Shown piece by piece: positions 34,466 through 46,517 of a DNA stretch of 64,000 bases. Position 1 is the first letter of the stretch. Each line of letters begins with the position of its first letter. A program made the translations under genes and the position numbers. The notes beneath the pieces were generated by a model. It ran no database searches. It saw only the letters and a list, made by a program, of their open reading frames with translations, and was not told where the DNA came from. Origin of the DNA: Aptenodytes patagonicus (lineage: Eukaryota > Chordata > Aves > Sphenisciformes > Spheniscidae); contig NC_134960.1 of the NCBI RefSeq assembly GCF_965638725.1, forward strand, positions 6,574,501-6,638,500, written 5' to 3'.

Positions 34466-37440
34466 ACATGGTGTGACTTTATACATTTGTGTCAGCTGAG
34501 CAGAGCTGAGTGGTGGTGTTCCTAGTGAGATGGTTCCTTTCATTCCAACACACAATTTTGGTCAGCCTGTTACTAAGGCTCAAATTCCTCTGCTGTGTCT
34601 TACCAATTCTTACGGTTTCAGAAAGTCCATTTAAACAGGCCAGAACTGGATAAAGAGGCCTTAGAAAACTTCCTTTGAAAACAAGGCTTTATGCTACACC
34701 CACTGCTTCTGGACTTCTCTTTAATGCAGTTGTAGGCCTTAAGCTAGGAAATACGACTGCAGAGGTGGTTGTTACTAGTGAAAAAAATGTTAATAACTAC
34801 CGAGACCTCACATGTGCAAAATTGTAGAGTTCCAAAACTGTGCTCAGATTCCCTCAAAATAACAGGCCTTAGAGGTTCAAACTGGTTTCCTTGAGACTTG
34901 TAAAAAGACAAAGATTACATTTGTTTGATGTAGGCAGATTGCACAAAAAAACCCCAAACTGAGAAATGAGGAACACTTATTGCAAGCATGAGTTGATGTT
35001 TCTGAACAAGGAACAAAATAACTGGCAGCGAGTTGCAGGAAGATTCTGGCTTAAAGCTGGTAAGGTCCCTAAGCCACTGCATAGGGCTGGTGGGTCGAAG
35101 AGGCTGTGGAAAATAATGGCAAAATAGAGCTTTCAGACCCTGCTGGATTGTTGAGCCTCTTAAGAGGGAGACTTGCATGTCTGTTGGTTAGAAGAGAAGT
35201 AAAGCAATGATCTGTGGCTCCATCAGTGCCCAAAGGAGCCTAGCCTTAGTGGTGTGTGTTTGGATGTTAATATGTTCTTGTTAACGAGTTATTACTTGAC
35301 GAATTACTCTGGATTGGACACTTCAAAGCAGCTCTCTTAGTGAATCATACCACTTGTAGCAGACCCAAGAATTCAGTTATTTATGTAGTGTTTCCTGTTT
35401 GTCAAGTACGCCTTTTAACTGATGATATCTAGTCTGAATTTCTAAACTAACGTCTCATATCTCTCCAACCACAGATTTAGCAGTAGCGATAAAGAAGAAT
35501 TTGCAAAGTGTGACACATATGTTTCTTGTTAAGGCTGTATGCATTTTACATGTTGCTGTAATTTCAAGCATCCCCCTATGCAGTAAGAATTTTAATCGGC
35601 TTCAAACATTGAAGGATCATTCTCCAAGCGCTGAAGTTGGTGTCTTGCCATATAGCTGTTGTGTTTAAGGCCCCAGCTCAGAGCCTTCAGATTTCCTCAC
35701 AAAGTGCATCCTGACTTACCTGAGTATATTTGGAGTATATTCCTACTCTACGAGTTTTGAGTTGTGTTTGGGGGGAGGAGGGGACCTGTAACTTCAGAAG
35801 CTTATAAAGAACTAAGTATAATAATAACTAACAATACCAGGATGAGCTGCTTCTGGCCTGCGGGGAACTGTGAAGTTACTACTATTAACTTTTGCTTTAT
35901 TGTTCCATTAGAAGTGCTGCATTGTATTTAAAGTTGAGTAAAACAGAGATTTCCCAAACCATCCCCCGTTGAAGCGACGTGCACATGTGTGTTTTTCCAA
36001 AGATTTTAAGGAGTCGGTGGCAGCTTGTGACCAACCTCTGCTCAGAAACTGATCTTTTTTTTCCTTTTTTTTTTTTTTTTTTTTTCCTCGATGTTAGTGT
36101 TTTTCCTCAGGCTAATGTAACTCTGTCATGGAAGTGTTTCTAAAGCCTGAATTGTTTGTTGAGATGGTGTAAGCAGAAGTAGCCTCCTGGTGACGTTTCC
36201 CCTCTGACTTTTACATTGGACACCCCAGATGAAATCTTGGGTCACCAATAGATTCTGTTAAGGTTAACTGTTTTATTTGTATTTCAGTCTGGGTCTGCTA
36301 GCAGCCTGGAGGGTCAAAAGTCATGTCTATGGGTGTTTTGCAGAGAAAGGGAGCGGTTTTGCTATTCTACATGCATGTCTTACAAAAAATGTACGGTTGT
36401 ATATTTGAATTGAGTGTTCAATTTGATAAGCTGTCACGATGGGGTTTTGAGGTGATGAAGATCCAACCCAGAAGAACGAACTTGCTGCGTCCCACTCGGG
36501 AGAAACTGTCTGGTCGCTTCTTGTTGGTATTGTGCACAAATTCTGTACTGAGGTTTTGTGTGTGACTGTACAGAGAGAAATGCAATAGCTCAACTGTATC
36601 CTGTCCCCTTTCTTCACCGAAATTAAGGGAAAACCTCAGCTGATAATGCATGATACCTTTTTTTTTTTTCCTTTTTGGTTTTAAAATTTTTAAAGTCAGT
36701 AGTCTTCTATCCATATCCCGTGTTTTGGAGCAACTTTATAACTTTTTGAACTGATGCATATTCTGCTTTTGTGGACCGGGGAGAAAAGTTATTCAGGCTA
36801 AAATACTGCTGTTTTTCAAACTTTACATTTCACAGCTACAATTCTGATGTCAGTGTAACATTTCTGAGGGTCCATGTGTTTCTACATCCTATGCTGCCAT
36901 CCGTTCTGAACTGAGAACTTTTATTTTGTATGTTAGCCAGGAAAAAGTTTGTACTGCAGAATTTTAAAAACACCAGAAAACTACAAAAAGTGACTGAGCA
37001 CTAGAAAAGGACTGTACTCTTGTTCGGTAAACTTACAGTATTAATTAATAGGATAAAATACTTTAATGCTCTTTAAAAAATCAGAATCCAGTAACAGAAT
37101 TAAGTTATTCCAGCTGAAGTCTAGAAAATCTTTCGTGTGGTCAACTCCACTACTTGGAATAAGAGCAGAAGGTCAAGTCATTAATTTGTAAATGCTTGTT
37201 AATAATTTTTACAACGTTGCACATAATTTAGATGCTTTAGAGCTGATTAAAGCTATCAATAAAAGGGCTGGAAAAATTCCCATCATCTTTCAATTCCAAT
37301 ATATAATTCAATCATGGTACAAAATCTGTAAATATAATTGCAAGAATTTCACAGTTGGCGCATGCAGAACTTTTGCTGTTAGGTAGTTCAGCAGAAGGCA
37401 CTTGTCTCGAATAGACGTTTTCGGATGGCTGGCTGCTTTG
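34466..37440. other. MAML1-LTC4S intergenic region
   Basis: About 3 kb without a supportable gene. It has a 21-T run at 36065-36085 and an isolated AATAAA at 37258-37263. The short open frames resemble no family I recognise. A longer MAML1 3'UTR into this region cannot be excluded. Confidence 0.65.
36065..36085 (+). repeat. Poly-T homopolymer (21 T)
   Basis: An uninterrupted T run within a pyrimidine-rich stretch from about 36053. Confidence 0.9.
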
Positions 37441-37612
37441 GAAAATTGTGTGGTGTGGGGAGAGTTAATGTGTGGTGGAGGAAACACGTGTTGCTGCAGA
37501 GCAGTAAGAAGGCTCTATTGTAGAGCATGCGGTAGTGGGAGGGTGGGAGAGAGGATTGGAGGGCAGCTGTACTCATCGCACCTGGCTAGGGTTTTGGTCC
37601 ACAGTTGGCAAC
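37441..37612 (+). promoter_or_regulatory. LTC4S: Probable LTC4S promoter-proximal region
   Basis: The 170 bases before the LTC4S ATG contain two TGTGGT RUNX-type cores (37449-37454, 37471-37476), an E-box CACGTG (37485-37490), a GGGAGGGTGGGAG Sp1-like stretch and a reversed CCAAT (gattgg, 37554-37559). There is no TATA box and no CpG island. Each motif is short and could be chance. Confidence 0.35.
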
Positions 37613-37670
37613 ATGAGAAACCAGATAGACCTGCTGGCCACTGTCACGGTTTTGGGAGTCCTGGAGCAAG
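37613..37670 (+). CDS. LTC4S: LTC4S exon 1
   Basis: Encodes [19 protein letters not shown] plus the first base of an Ala codon, the start of helix 1. The donor is GTAAAT. Confidence 0.92.
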
Positions 37671-40600
37671 GTAAATGTCCTTTATGTAATGCTAGGTTAG
37701 TAGTAAGCTAACTATATTAAACTTCATGGAACTTGGTTCCTGTATTTTGCTTGGAGTCTCTGTGGAATGAAAGTTGCTGTTTTCCAACATGTTAAAACAA
37801 TGCAAATGTTTGGCCATTCGTGGTGGAAGTGTCATGCCTGAGGACGTTCGTTATTTAATAGGAACTAAAAAGATCTGCAAACCTCGAAGCCAGTGTCTTA
37901 GAAGGAAATGAAATGTAAGTTTTACTTTTAAACTTAAAACAATTTCAACAGTAGAATGTCTTTTAAAGTAAAATATTTTCTGTGATTGAATTTTAGCAGG
38001 TAATTTGTTACTTAGAGTGGCTGGAGGTAGCCAAAATAAAGGCAGATTAATAAATATGCTGATGAAGAGGTGAGTGTACAAACATACATCGTACATATAT
38101 AGAAAAGAGCATCTCGTACACATGTATTTCTCCTCTGTGACCGATACTGTTGTGTGTTCAACTCATATAGCTTAGCTGCACGGAGCAGACGACAAGATGA
38201 GTTGACAGCACACAGTAATTTGGAAACTAATGCAAGCCCTTCTGTTCAGAAATAGACGCGGACATCTTCAGAGAAACTCGGCAACTTCTCATGATTTAAA
38301 TAGATGCGTTTGGTTTAGACCATTTAGAAAGAAGCAGTAGTGTTGCCAAGCTCTGTCTACCTCTTGTGTTTAATTGTGGGTCCTTCGGGCAAAGGCCTCT
38401 CCCCCTTGGGCTTCGGGAGAGTCACGGGAGGGGACGCTGCCCCTGCCTGGGGTGGGGACAGAGCACCCGTTTTATTCAAATCTTCACGTTTCTACGAGGG
38501 AAGGTTGGTTTGTTGGGTTTTTTAGTACTGAATTAATTCACTGTATCACACCTCTTTGCTTACAAATTGATGTGAATCTCTGAGCAGCCTGATGTATTTT
38601 TAGCCATCAGATGATAAATCTCTTAATATAAGCATTATTTAAAACAAATATGCTACTTGAAGAATAGAGTTCAAGATTTCTGAATTATTAGTAATTTCAG
38701 ACAATTTACAGAGAAATATCAGCAACTACAAACGGAAGATACTTTTGTCTTATGAATTTTTTTGTTATGAATCACAAAAAACTAGTTTGAAAGGTTCTGC
38801 AGAGTAGATTGAACTCTTTTCCCTAGAAGTCCATGCTGAGAAGGCTTGTGCAGCGTGGTTTTCTTCAACACCTCATTCTGAGAACTGTTTTTGGAGGGTA
38901 ATTCTTCATCCTTAATGCTTCACCCGTACACCAAGTTTGGAGGACAGCTAGCCGTCCTCCAAAAGGCTCCTGCTCCTCTTGGGTGGGTGGTTTATATATT
39001 ATCCATCCCCAAGCATAAGGGATCTGTTGCAGGACTTGTCTGAGTATTTGCCCCTGTATACAAGCAAGATGTTAAGCATAGAGCTGATGGAGATTCTTAC
39101 CATGCTCGTCAGTCACAAGAATGCTACGTTAGGAAGGGTGCGGATGGCACGAAGCAGGATGAAGGCCGTTGCCTAGCACAGTCAGGCTTATGCCACAAGC
39201 CAGAGCTGCGCGCGATGCGGTAACTTTAGCTCGGTCCATTTCTTGAGAGGTGGCTGAGATGAGATCCTGAGAGCGTTAAATAGTTGCGTAGGAGAGATGT
39301 GCTTATCTGATGTGAAGAGGAGGTAACAGGACAGGTCGTACTTTCATCATCTTTTTCCCAGAGCTCCGTCAGCTGCTGCTGAATTTGCCTGTTGTGGGTT
39401 ACTGCAGACCTAGCGGTCTGTTTTCACGGAGGGGGTGCTGTGTTACATCCTGCCGCATCTCAGATGCAGGATGATATCCTCCCCCTCGACCGCAATCAGT
39501 GTGCTACACACGAATCAGGAGGGGAAAAGCAAACTTGCTCCTCCCCACCTTTCTCTCCCAGCACCTTTTGTTTAGAGCTGGGTCACTGCACACAGTGGAA
39601 GACACGAGAACACACAGATGTTTCCTTAAGTGAATGTCCATGTATTTAAATGGATAATATGTTGTGTAATACACAGGTCGCATAGCATCAGATTATTTAC
39701 ATTTCTAATTCCCTTTTCTCCTACCTATGTTTTAATGCTTTTCTGCAGGCACGCATGGATCTGTCTTGTCTTTAATCTTGCAACATCTGTCCCTACTTTC
39801 CTGCTGTTCTGCTTTTATCTTCTTTGTTAGAAGAAGGCAAGGCAGTCCTTGCAGCCTGGCTCCTTGTCTCTCTGTTCGATGCTCTGGAAATGTTGCTACG
39901 TTAGGACCTTGCCAATCCAAGTGACTCGCTTAGCAGCATGCTGCCACAGCCACCAAAGTAATTGTTTTTTATAACTTAGTTTTCTCTTCTATGAAAATCC
40001 TTGTTATCCATAAAGGCAACAATGTAGTAGTGCACCTAAAAGATAAATACTTGAAACATCAGCAACGACCTGGGATTGTAAGAACTTTCATCAAATAGTG
40101 AAACAGTCCAAATCCTCATGTTAATGAGTTTTTATCATTAAGAAGTGACTTTCCATGTCCCTTACAAATGTTCAAAGGAGCGATGTAGCAGACACAGAGT
40201 TAGTACCTTGGCCCAAACTTGGCACAGGCAGTCGTTGGCAGCATGTCTGCTCCTTGAACTGTTCAAGCCTTGGGACTACCCTGCAGGAATGAAGTGGGAG
40301 GAATAATCTCCCCCTTCCCCATTTCCTTATATTGCCATGATTATGAGCATCTCTAATCGACTTGATATCCCAGTGCTTCACAGTTTGGATGCTGCTCCGT
40401 GACATGGTGCTGTCCTTGTACAAAAGCTTTGTGCCCGCTGGGCATAGCGGGAGGCATTATACGTTATTCCCATCAGACTGGCTGAGGGTGTACTAATACT
40501 CTAAATACAGAGTGCAAGATTAAAAAAAGAATTATAATTCTGTGATGGCATGTGGACTCGGTAAGGTTTTAATGTGCGTTGCTGGCCTTCCTGGGCGTGT

Positions 40601-43600
40601 TTGATCTGTTGGGGAGCAGCACCGAGGGCTCTGCTGCTGCGCGCTGGGTGTCAGACTATGCAAAGCGCCAGCCAGCACGTCGGCTCTGCGGTACATGTGC
40701 TCTGCTAGGATAACCAAATCGGAATTTAAAGTACAAGCCTGAAATAAATGGCATATTTATTCCAGGTCGTGCGTGACAGCCCTGGACTATGAACCTAGAC
40801 AGTACCAGCTCTTTTCCTCTAACCACTTGCTTGATTCCAAGCTAGATAAAGCTTGGCTAAATAAAACGCTGCTGGACTGTTACCGCTCCTGTGTTCTTTT
40901 TTGTTTTTTTTAGCCTATTTTGCACTGCAGGTGATCTATGCCCGGCGGAAGTACAAGATCTCCCCTCCCGAGACAACAGGTCACCCTGAATTTGAGCGGA
41001 TCTTCAGAGCTCAGTAAGATTTTGACTTTTTTGTGGTGACTCCATCTAGATATGACTTGAGTCAAATGTCACTACCAGGAAAGACTGAAGTCACCCTCAA
41101 GTCACTTTTTCACTTATTGCTGCTGATACTAAATTTTTTTTTTAATGCTTTGTGTGCAGAGGTCCGAGTTTTGATTTGGAGCACTTTGCTCTGGCTGGAG
41201 TGTTTCTGTCCATCCGTGATAATCCTCCTTCTGGCATCGTCGGAGGCAGCCAAATTACAAATTAGTGTCTGTATGGAAGAGGTGCTGAGCATTAATGCAT
41301 TATAATCATTAAGTTTAATATTAATGTTGGCTCCAAATTGTGAGAGTAGCTGAAGCTACGTTAATAACCTAATACTTGCTCGTAAGTATTTGCTGTTGAA
41401 TTGAAGCAAAGGGCCTTGCTGGCAGAACCAGCTACGAGGACTTTTTTTTCTTTTTTTAAGCCATTGTACTGTGAAAGTAGGCACTCGTGGGCCCATGCTG
41501 AGAGCTGTTTCTTTTTGCTCTGTTCCTATGGAGAGAGCAATGCTGGAGCTAAACTGGAAATATTCATAGATCCCTTCGGCTTCCAGCAAGCACCAGATTC
41601 CATCTTTCATCTCAGTCATGCTGTTTTGTAAGCGATTGAAAGGAATTGGCCGGAGCTGGTTTGAAGGGTAGTTCGAGCACGGCACTAAATCCTGAACAAA
41701 GCAGCTGCGTTTCCTTGCCAGCGTGCAGGAAGCATTTGTGGAGTGACAAAAACACCGGTTTCGGTCCTTTTGCAAGGCAGTGAAAGGCTAGCCTGCATGA
41801 GAGGCAGCAGCCTTTGCTAGCTGGGTAGCTGTTGATGAGGCTTTTAATTAAATACCGGGCTGTGCGTTAAAAGAGTTGTGATGTGGGCTGCGGTGTACCG
41901 GGGAGCCCTCTGCTATATTCTGCAGAGGAGGCAACCTCAGGGAACTTGAGTTTGAGAAGGTATTTCTTCATTGTGGGCTTTTTCCTCCCTTTATTCTTTT
42001 CCCTGTGGAAAAGGATACAAATGGATAATTTGTTTTGATAGATTTAAAAAAAAAAAAAAAAAGAGGGGAAGAAAGGTATTGATTTATTACTCACTCGTGG
42101 AAACCTGGCAGCCTCCCCTTGCTGAGGCTCAAACTGCATTTGCAGCGTAACGTTCTTCAGACTTTTTCCAGCTCCCAATCTGGCTCCATTCCCCTGAGGC
42201 TTGGTAAATTTTTGGCCAAATTTAAGGTTAAATTGGCTAGGGAACGGTTAAATGTAGGAGGAATGGAGAAACAAAACCATTGTCTCTAATAGTACAGCTC
42301 CCGCTGTCCTTCCTCACAGAAAATCTGTATTTTTGTCAGTAAAAGAAAAAAGAAGGAAGAAAACCTGGCTGCAGATCTGATCACCTTCTGCTGAAGTAAA
42401 TCTGGGAGAAGGCTCCTTCTTGGAGCATGACTTGTGTGACACCTGAATTTGAGCTGTGCTCACCCAAGGGGAAGAGAATGCTCCTTAAATAATGTCAAGG
42501 AACCTCTACCCTTGCAGCTCTTAAGCCGTAGCTGCACTAGATGTCTGTGAAGGCACTGTGTGTGGGGCTGAGGATGGAGCCTGTCCAGCAAAGACAAATC
42601 TCCATCTCGGCCACGGCTCGTTGTTGCAGGGTCCATGTGAATGAGGATGAGGTGAACGGTGTGTGTTGTTTGGGTGCTTTTCTTCTCTGAAATACAGATA
42701 TTGGGTGTCCTTGGTCGCAGAAAAGGCCCTTTCTCCACAGCACAGCAATGCCTCTTACCAGCCTTTTCAGTTTGCTCCGACATGTGTTTCCAGCTCACCT
42801 CTCTGGCCTCGGTTAACTGGTCTCTGACGTACGGGGATGCAGTTTTAATGCTCATCTCTGGTTCCCATCAGGGCGAATTGCTCAGAGTACTTCCCGATCT
42901 TCGTCTCACTCCTCTGGGTTGCTGGAATCTTCTTCCATCAAGGTAAGGGGGATGGGGGGGGGGATGACCCCAACCCAAACCACGTGTATCACATGGTCAG
43001 CCCTGAACTGGTCAGGCAGTTGGATTAGATGATAGTTGTAGGTCCCTTCTGACTGAAATAGTCTATTCTATTCTAAACAAACAAACAAAAACCCAATTTA
43101 AATCCCATTGCGGCTCGGGCATGTCCTCTCTGTACCTGTGAGGCTGTTACTTGGGGAAAGGAAAGTTCCCCTTTGGCCAGATGGACCAAGGAGCACCCCA
43201 ACTCCAGCGTGCATGAAGCTGCTGGTAGCAGCCAAGCCGGTCTCCTGCCCAGAGTAGATGTTTGGTGGCATCGGCAGCCTGTGCTCCGCTGCCAGCGCCC
43301 GGCCGTCCCCCCCATGCTTCTTCTCTTAGATAAGGTCAGGTTGGCTCGTGGCGCCAGGGCGGCGGTAGGGCCGAGAGCAGTGTAGCTCTCTGCTTTGGAG
43401 GCTGCTGCTTCCTGCTGCGCTGGGGAAGGAGCAAGCTGAAGCTGAGCTGCAACACAATACCCAAATCACTATGTCAGAACGAGAAACCATAACCCAAACA
43501 ATTAGTCATCCACGGTCCATCCGGTACCAAGCGGGTTTAGGGGATTTGGCTGCCGCTGCGGGGAAGATGTGAGGAAGGACCACGGCAGGGAGTGTTGCGA

Positions 43601-44347
43601 ACCCAAGTCCCAGGGCAACTTCAGGGGGTAGAGAGCTTCATCCCTCACAAAAAAGGAAAGGAAGAAAAACCATTTAAACTCCTGCATTTTAAAGCTGAGT
43701 CCCTCTATTTGGTTCTTGTGGTTGTGCCTCCATCTGCAGGGGGAAGTGGGGGCATGGGTGACTGAGCTGGGCTGCAGCTCCAGCAGTGTCCGGGGAACCC
43801 CAGCCCCATCAGGACTTGGCTTCCCTCTCCCCCGCAGGTGTGGCCACGGTGTGCGGGCTGCTGTACCTCTACACCCGCTTCAAGTACTTCCAGGGATACG
43901 CTGTGGCTGCGCAGGGACGGTTAGTATCCGGGGGCTGTGGGCACCCCAAACCAACCCAGGGAGGCTGGGTGCAGGATGCGTCCCCTGGGGCAGGTTTCCT
44001 TCCTGCGGGTGGGACTGAAGGCAGGTTTGCATCACCCCCTTCTCCCCCCCTCTCCTGCCCCACAGGCCCCTGCTTGTGGCCTCACCAGCTCTTCCTCAGC
44101 GCAGTCGCAGAGGAGCATGGGGGAATGCCAAGCCCTTGACAGCATGCTTCGTGTCCTGGGTTGGCTGGCGGTGTCTGACGGTGTTTTCTCCCCACGCAGG
44201 TTGGGGCCGCTATACGCCAGCACCCGGCTGCTCTGGCTGCTGGTGGGGCTGGCAGTGGCTGGGCTCCTGGCACACTTCCTGCTGCCCCACTCCTCTGCAT
44301 GGATGGCGGCACTGGCGCAGCCCCTCCAGCTGCTCGGTGCCTGGTGA
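37613..44347 (+). CDS. LTC4S: Leukotriene C4 synthase, complete (152 aa)
   Basis: LTC4S is a trimeric MAPEG-family integral membrane enzyme of the nuclear envelope and ER that conjugates leukotriene A4 with glutathione. Five exons join in frame: 37613-37670, 40914-41013, 42872-42942, 43838-43919 and 44200-44347. Internal exons are 100, 71 and 82 bases, the sizes I recall for the human gene. The 152 residues (human 150) form four hydrophobic helices. Key residues fall at the human numbers: Arg31 (YARRKYK), the glutathione-site set Arg51, Asn55, Glu58 and Tyr59 ([12 protein letters not shown]), Tyr93 and Tyr97 (FKYFQGYA), and Arg104, which activates the glutathione thiol ([12 protein letters not shown]). 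The ATG has A at -3. FLAP and MGST2/3 are relatives; Arg104, length and the MAML1/MGAT4B neighbours favour LTC4S. Confidence 0.95.
37671..40913 (+). other. LTC4S: LTC4S intron 1
   Basis: A 3.2-kb intron ending in a long T-rich tract and TAG. No other exon or repeat family is recognisable. Confidence 0.85.
40914..41013 (+). CDS. LTC4S: LTC4S exon 2
   Basis: Encodes [19 protein letters not shown] through [10 protein letters not shown] plus two bases. It carries Arg30/31 and the cytosolic loop with Arg51. The length is 100 bases and the donor is GTAAGA. Confidence 0.95.
41014..42871 (+). other. LTC4S: LTC4S intron 2
   Basis: A 1.86-kb intron with an A run near 42045-42062. No additional exon is visible. 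Confidence 0.85.
42872..42942 (+). CDS. LTC4S: LTC4S exon 3
   Basis: Encodes [20 protein letters not shown] and FHQ (helix 2), with the glutathione-site Asn, Glu and Tyr. It is 71 bases with a GTAAGG donor. Confidence 0.96.
42943..43837 (+). other. LTC4S: LTC4S intron 3
   Basis: A 0.9-kb intron containing a CR1 LINE 3' fragment followed by an AAAC microsatellite. Confidence 0.85.
42992..43074 (+). mobile_element. CR1 LINE 3'-end fragment
   Basis: The order catggtcagccctg ... ggcagttggattagatgat ... gtaggtcccttctgactg ... tattctattct is the diagnostic 3' end of amniote CR1 elements, in sense orientation. It ends in a short ATTCT-type tail and is severely 5'-truncated, as usual. An (AAAC)n stretch follows at 43075-43091. 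Confidence 0.88.
43838..43919 (+). CDS. LTC4S: LTC4S exon 4
   Basis: Encodes [20 protein letters not shown] and AVAAQG (helix 3 and loop). It ends CG|G, so the intron splits the codon for catalytic Arg104. It is 82 bases and the donor is GTTAGT. Confidence 0.95.
44200..44347 (+). CDS. LTC4S: LTC4S exon 5
   Basis: Completes Arg104, reads [20 protein letters not shown] through helix 4 and ends LLGAW with TGA at 44345-44347. Confidence 0.95.
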
Positions 44348-44725
44348 GCAGGGCTGTGGCTCTCCCAAAACCACTGCTCACCCTTGGTGGAGGGGAGCGT
44401 GGTCTGTGACTGAGTATCTCCCCAGCTCTGTGCTTACCTTTTGAAGGGAGGCAGATGCTGGCACTCCTCTGCTTACAAAGCTCCACTCTTCAGAGATAAT
44501 TTCCCTTCTAGAAAGCAAACGCTACCCAGCCTCTGCCCCTGCTTATGGGCTTCACTGTCAGGTTTTGTAGCACCGTCTGCTCTAAAACCTTTAACGCGTT
44601 GGCTCTGCCTCATGGACCACGGGTCGACCTGTATGCTGTTGTCACTCCGCCTTACTGCTGTAATGATCTATGTTGAAGGATCACACCATGGGTATACAAA
44701 AAATAAATTCCTTTTCAGCAGGAAT
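44348..44725 (+). other. LTC4S: LTC4S 3' untranslated region
   Basis: A short 3'UTR with AATAAA at 44702-44707 and a T-rich element directly after it. The exact cleavage site is not visible. Confidence 0.65.
44702..44707 (+). promoter_or_regulatory. LTC4S: LTC4S poly(A) signal (AATAAA)
   Basis: First canonical hexamer after the LTC4S stop (355 bases), followed by ttccttttc. Confidence 0.65.
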
Positions 44726-45454
44726 CACCTGTGATTGTCAAAGGTGCTTGGGGACTGGGTGTGAGAACATCTGAGGGTTAGGGGACTGGGTTGCATGGGA
44801 AAAGCTGCTGCAATTAAGACTAACTTGAAAGGATGGGTAAACTTGTCTAAAACCTTATCTAAATTTTGGGAAAAAAGCCTGACTCTAGTCCAAATGCTAA
44901 TGTCAGTGTTTGGCATTGACTTGAATGATCTTGACTTGGCCCTGACTTCACTTACCACTGACCCACCAGTAGGACTTTGCCCTCTCTCTGGATTTCAACC
45001 TCTGCTGCAAACTTGGGGTTTGCAGGTAACTAAAGCAGGCATCAAGCAGGCAGCTCCTTGCTAAGCTGTATGTGGGTATAAAAAAAACAATGTATTTTGT
45101 AAGAAAGACAACTGTTCCACAATTGTACCCTTGGGTGTACAGATGCCCAAGCACCTTCCCTGCTCCCTGATGAGGAAAGACCTGACCAACCTCTCTTTTT
45201 TTAATAACTGGTGAAGATTTCTGTGGCGCTGGGGCAAAAAATAACCAGTCTCCCACTGGGCTGCTCTAAGTGCTTTCCCCAGCATGAGCAATGCTTTGGG
45301 AGTATCAGGTAGTGGTGAGCGCTGAGGAATGACTCCATTTTGGGTGTAGGGGCTACAGCTGGTCCCTGACCCCCAGGGACATCCTGGGGAGGGGGAACAG
45401 GCAGGCAGAGCCAGAACCCGTGCTTCCCTGCCATGAGTGACTCTCACCGCTGCA
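44726..45454. other. Gap between convergent LTC4S and MGAT4B
   Basis: About 0.73 kb between the two inferred 3' ends. It carries a few short open frames on both strands, none recognisable. Confidence 0.6.
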
Positions 45455-46493
45455 CCCAAGGTTTAAATTTAGATTTTATTACAGTGCACGTTATTTTATA
45501 TATTTATATATAGAGATGTACTTGAAAAATCAAATGTATCCAATAATAAAAAATACAGCACATTAAAGTAGTATAATGCATTCCAGTGTATAGCTGAAGA
45601 GACATTGGGATTTACACTAATCCCTACTATTTCTGAACTGGGCTACTTCTGCTTTTTTCCACCCCACCCCCCAAAAAAACCTCACACCAATCAATAACTG
45701 AAATAGTTATTTAAAAAGATGGTTTCTGCACTCAATCTCAAGGCATGAAGACACTGGAGACTTCACCGTGAGTTAAGGGGCTGTGTTCAATGCTGGCAGG
45801 CACAGTGTGGCATATTTTATTTTTTTGTTTTCCCTGCCATACTCATAGCTCTGACCCCTTTGGATTCGTTCCTCCTCTGCCAAAGGAGGGTCAGTCTTCA
45901 CCCTCGCTTAATCCTCAAACTGTGGCCAGGACCATTGCCTGGGCGAAGGCAAGGCAGACCTCGGTCTCTGGCTGTCTCCATCCCAGCTTGCCTGCAGGGT
46001 CAGCCGGCAGGACTCAACGTGACCAAGCCCCCTCTCTGTCCCCAGTACAGCCAGTGATTGCCCTGTCCTGGGCTGAAGGTGCTTTTAGTCCCCACACTTA
46101 CTAAAGCTCATCCCGACCCCAAACTGTCCCGTGTTGGTGCGGCCCGAGTGGCACGCGTGGCAGCCATGCACCCGTGAGGGGCCGAGGGAGCGCCTGGGCC
46201 TTGCCGAGGGGAGCAAAGCCAGCCCTCTGCACGGGATATTCGTTTTTGCTTTTTGCTCTTCTTCCAGAGAAGATGATGTCGTGGCCCCACAGCGCCGGCT
46301 GGGGATGGTGGTGCCGGCCTGGCAGCCGGTTTGCCGAGGCCTGTCGGTGTGTGCCACCTCCCGGCAGCCGGGCCTGTGCCTCGCTGGCGTGGCTGTCCTT
46401 GTGCCCGGGCGAGGCGCCGCGGGGAGGAGGGAGCAGGAGGGGAGGGAGCAGGACCGGGATCCACGCGTGTGTCCACCCTTCCTCACGCCCATG
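45455..46493 (-). other. MGAT4B: MGAT4B 3' untranslated region
   Basis: About 1 kb from the MGAT4B stop to just past a reversed AATAAA at 45475-45480. The half nearer the stop is CpG-rich and carries long spurious frames on both strands. The distal half is AT-rich. Confidence 0.65.
45475..45480 (-). promoter_or_regulatory. MGAT4B: MGAT4B poly(A) signal (AATAAA on the minus strand)
   Basis: TTTATT on the plus strand in an AT-rich block that ends the minus-strand transcript about 1.0 kb after the stop. Confidence 0.55.
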
Positions 46494-46517
46494 TCACTCT
46501 GCTTTTTTGATAAAAAT
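46494..46517 (-). CDS. MGAT4B: MGAT4B exon 15 (last coding)
   Basis: Seven codons IFIKKAE and TGA (46494-46496 on the plus strand). The acceptor is CAG at 46518-46520. Confidence 0.93.
   Translation of the reverse strand: MFIKKAE

Noticed and set aside
34466-37440. A hidden gene between MAML1 and LTC4S
   Set aside because: Only short frames of ordinary composition with no conserved motif; the region looks like spacer or extended 3'UTR.
44795-45064. An 89-codon ATG frame between LTC4S and MGAT4B
   Set aside because: No recognisable domain and no clear splice or promoter context; a frame of this length is expected by chance in 64 kb.
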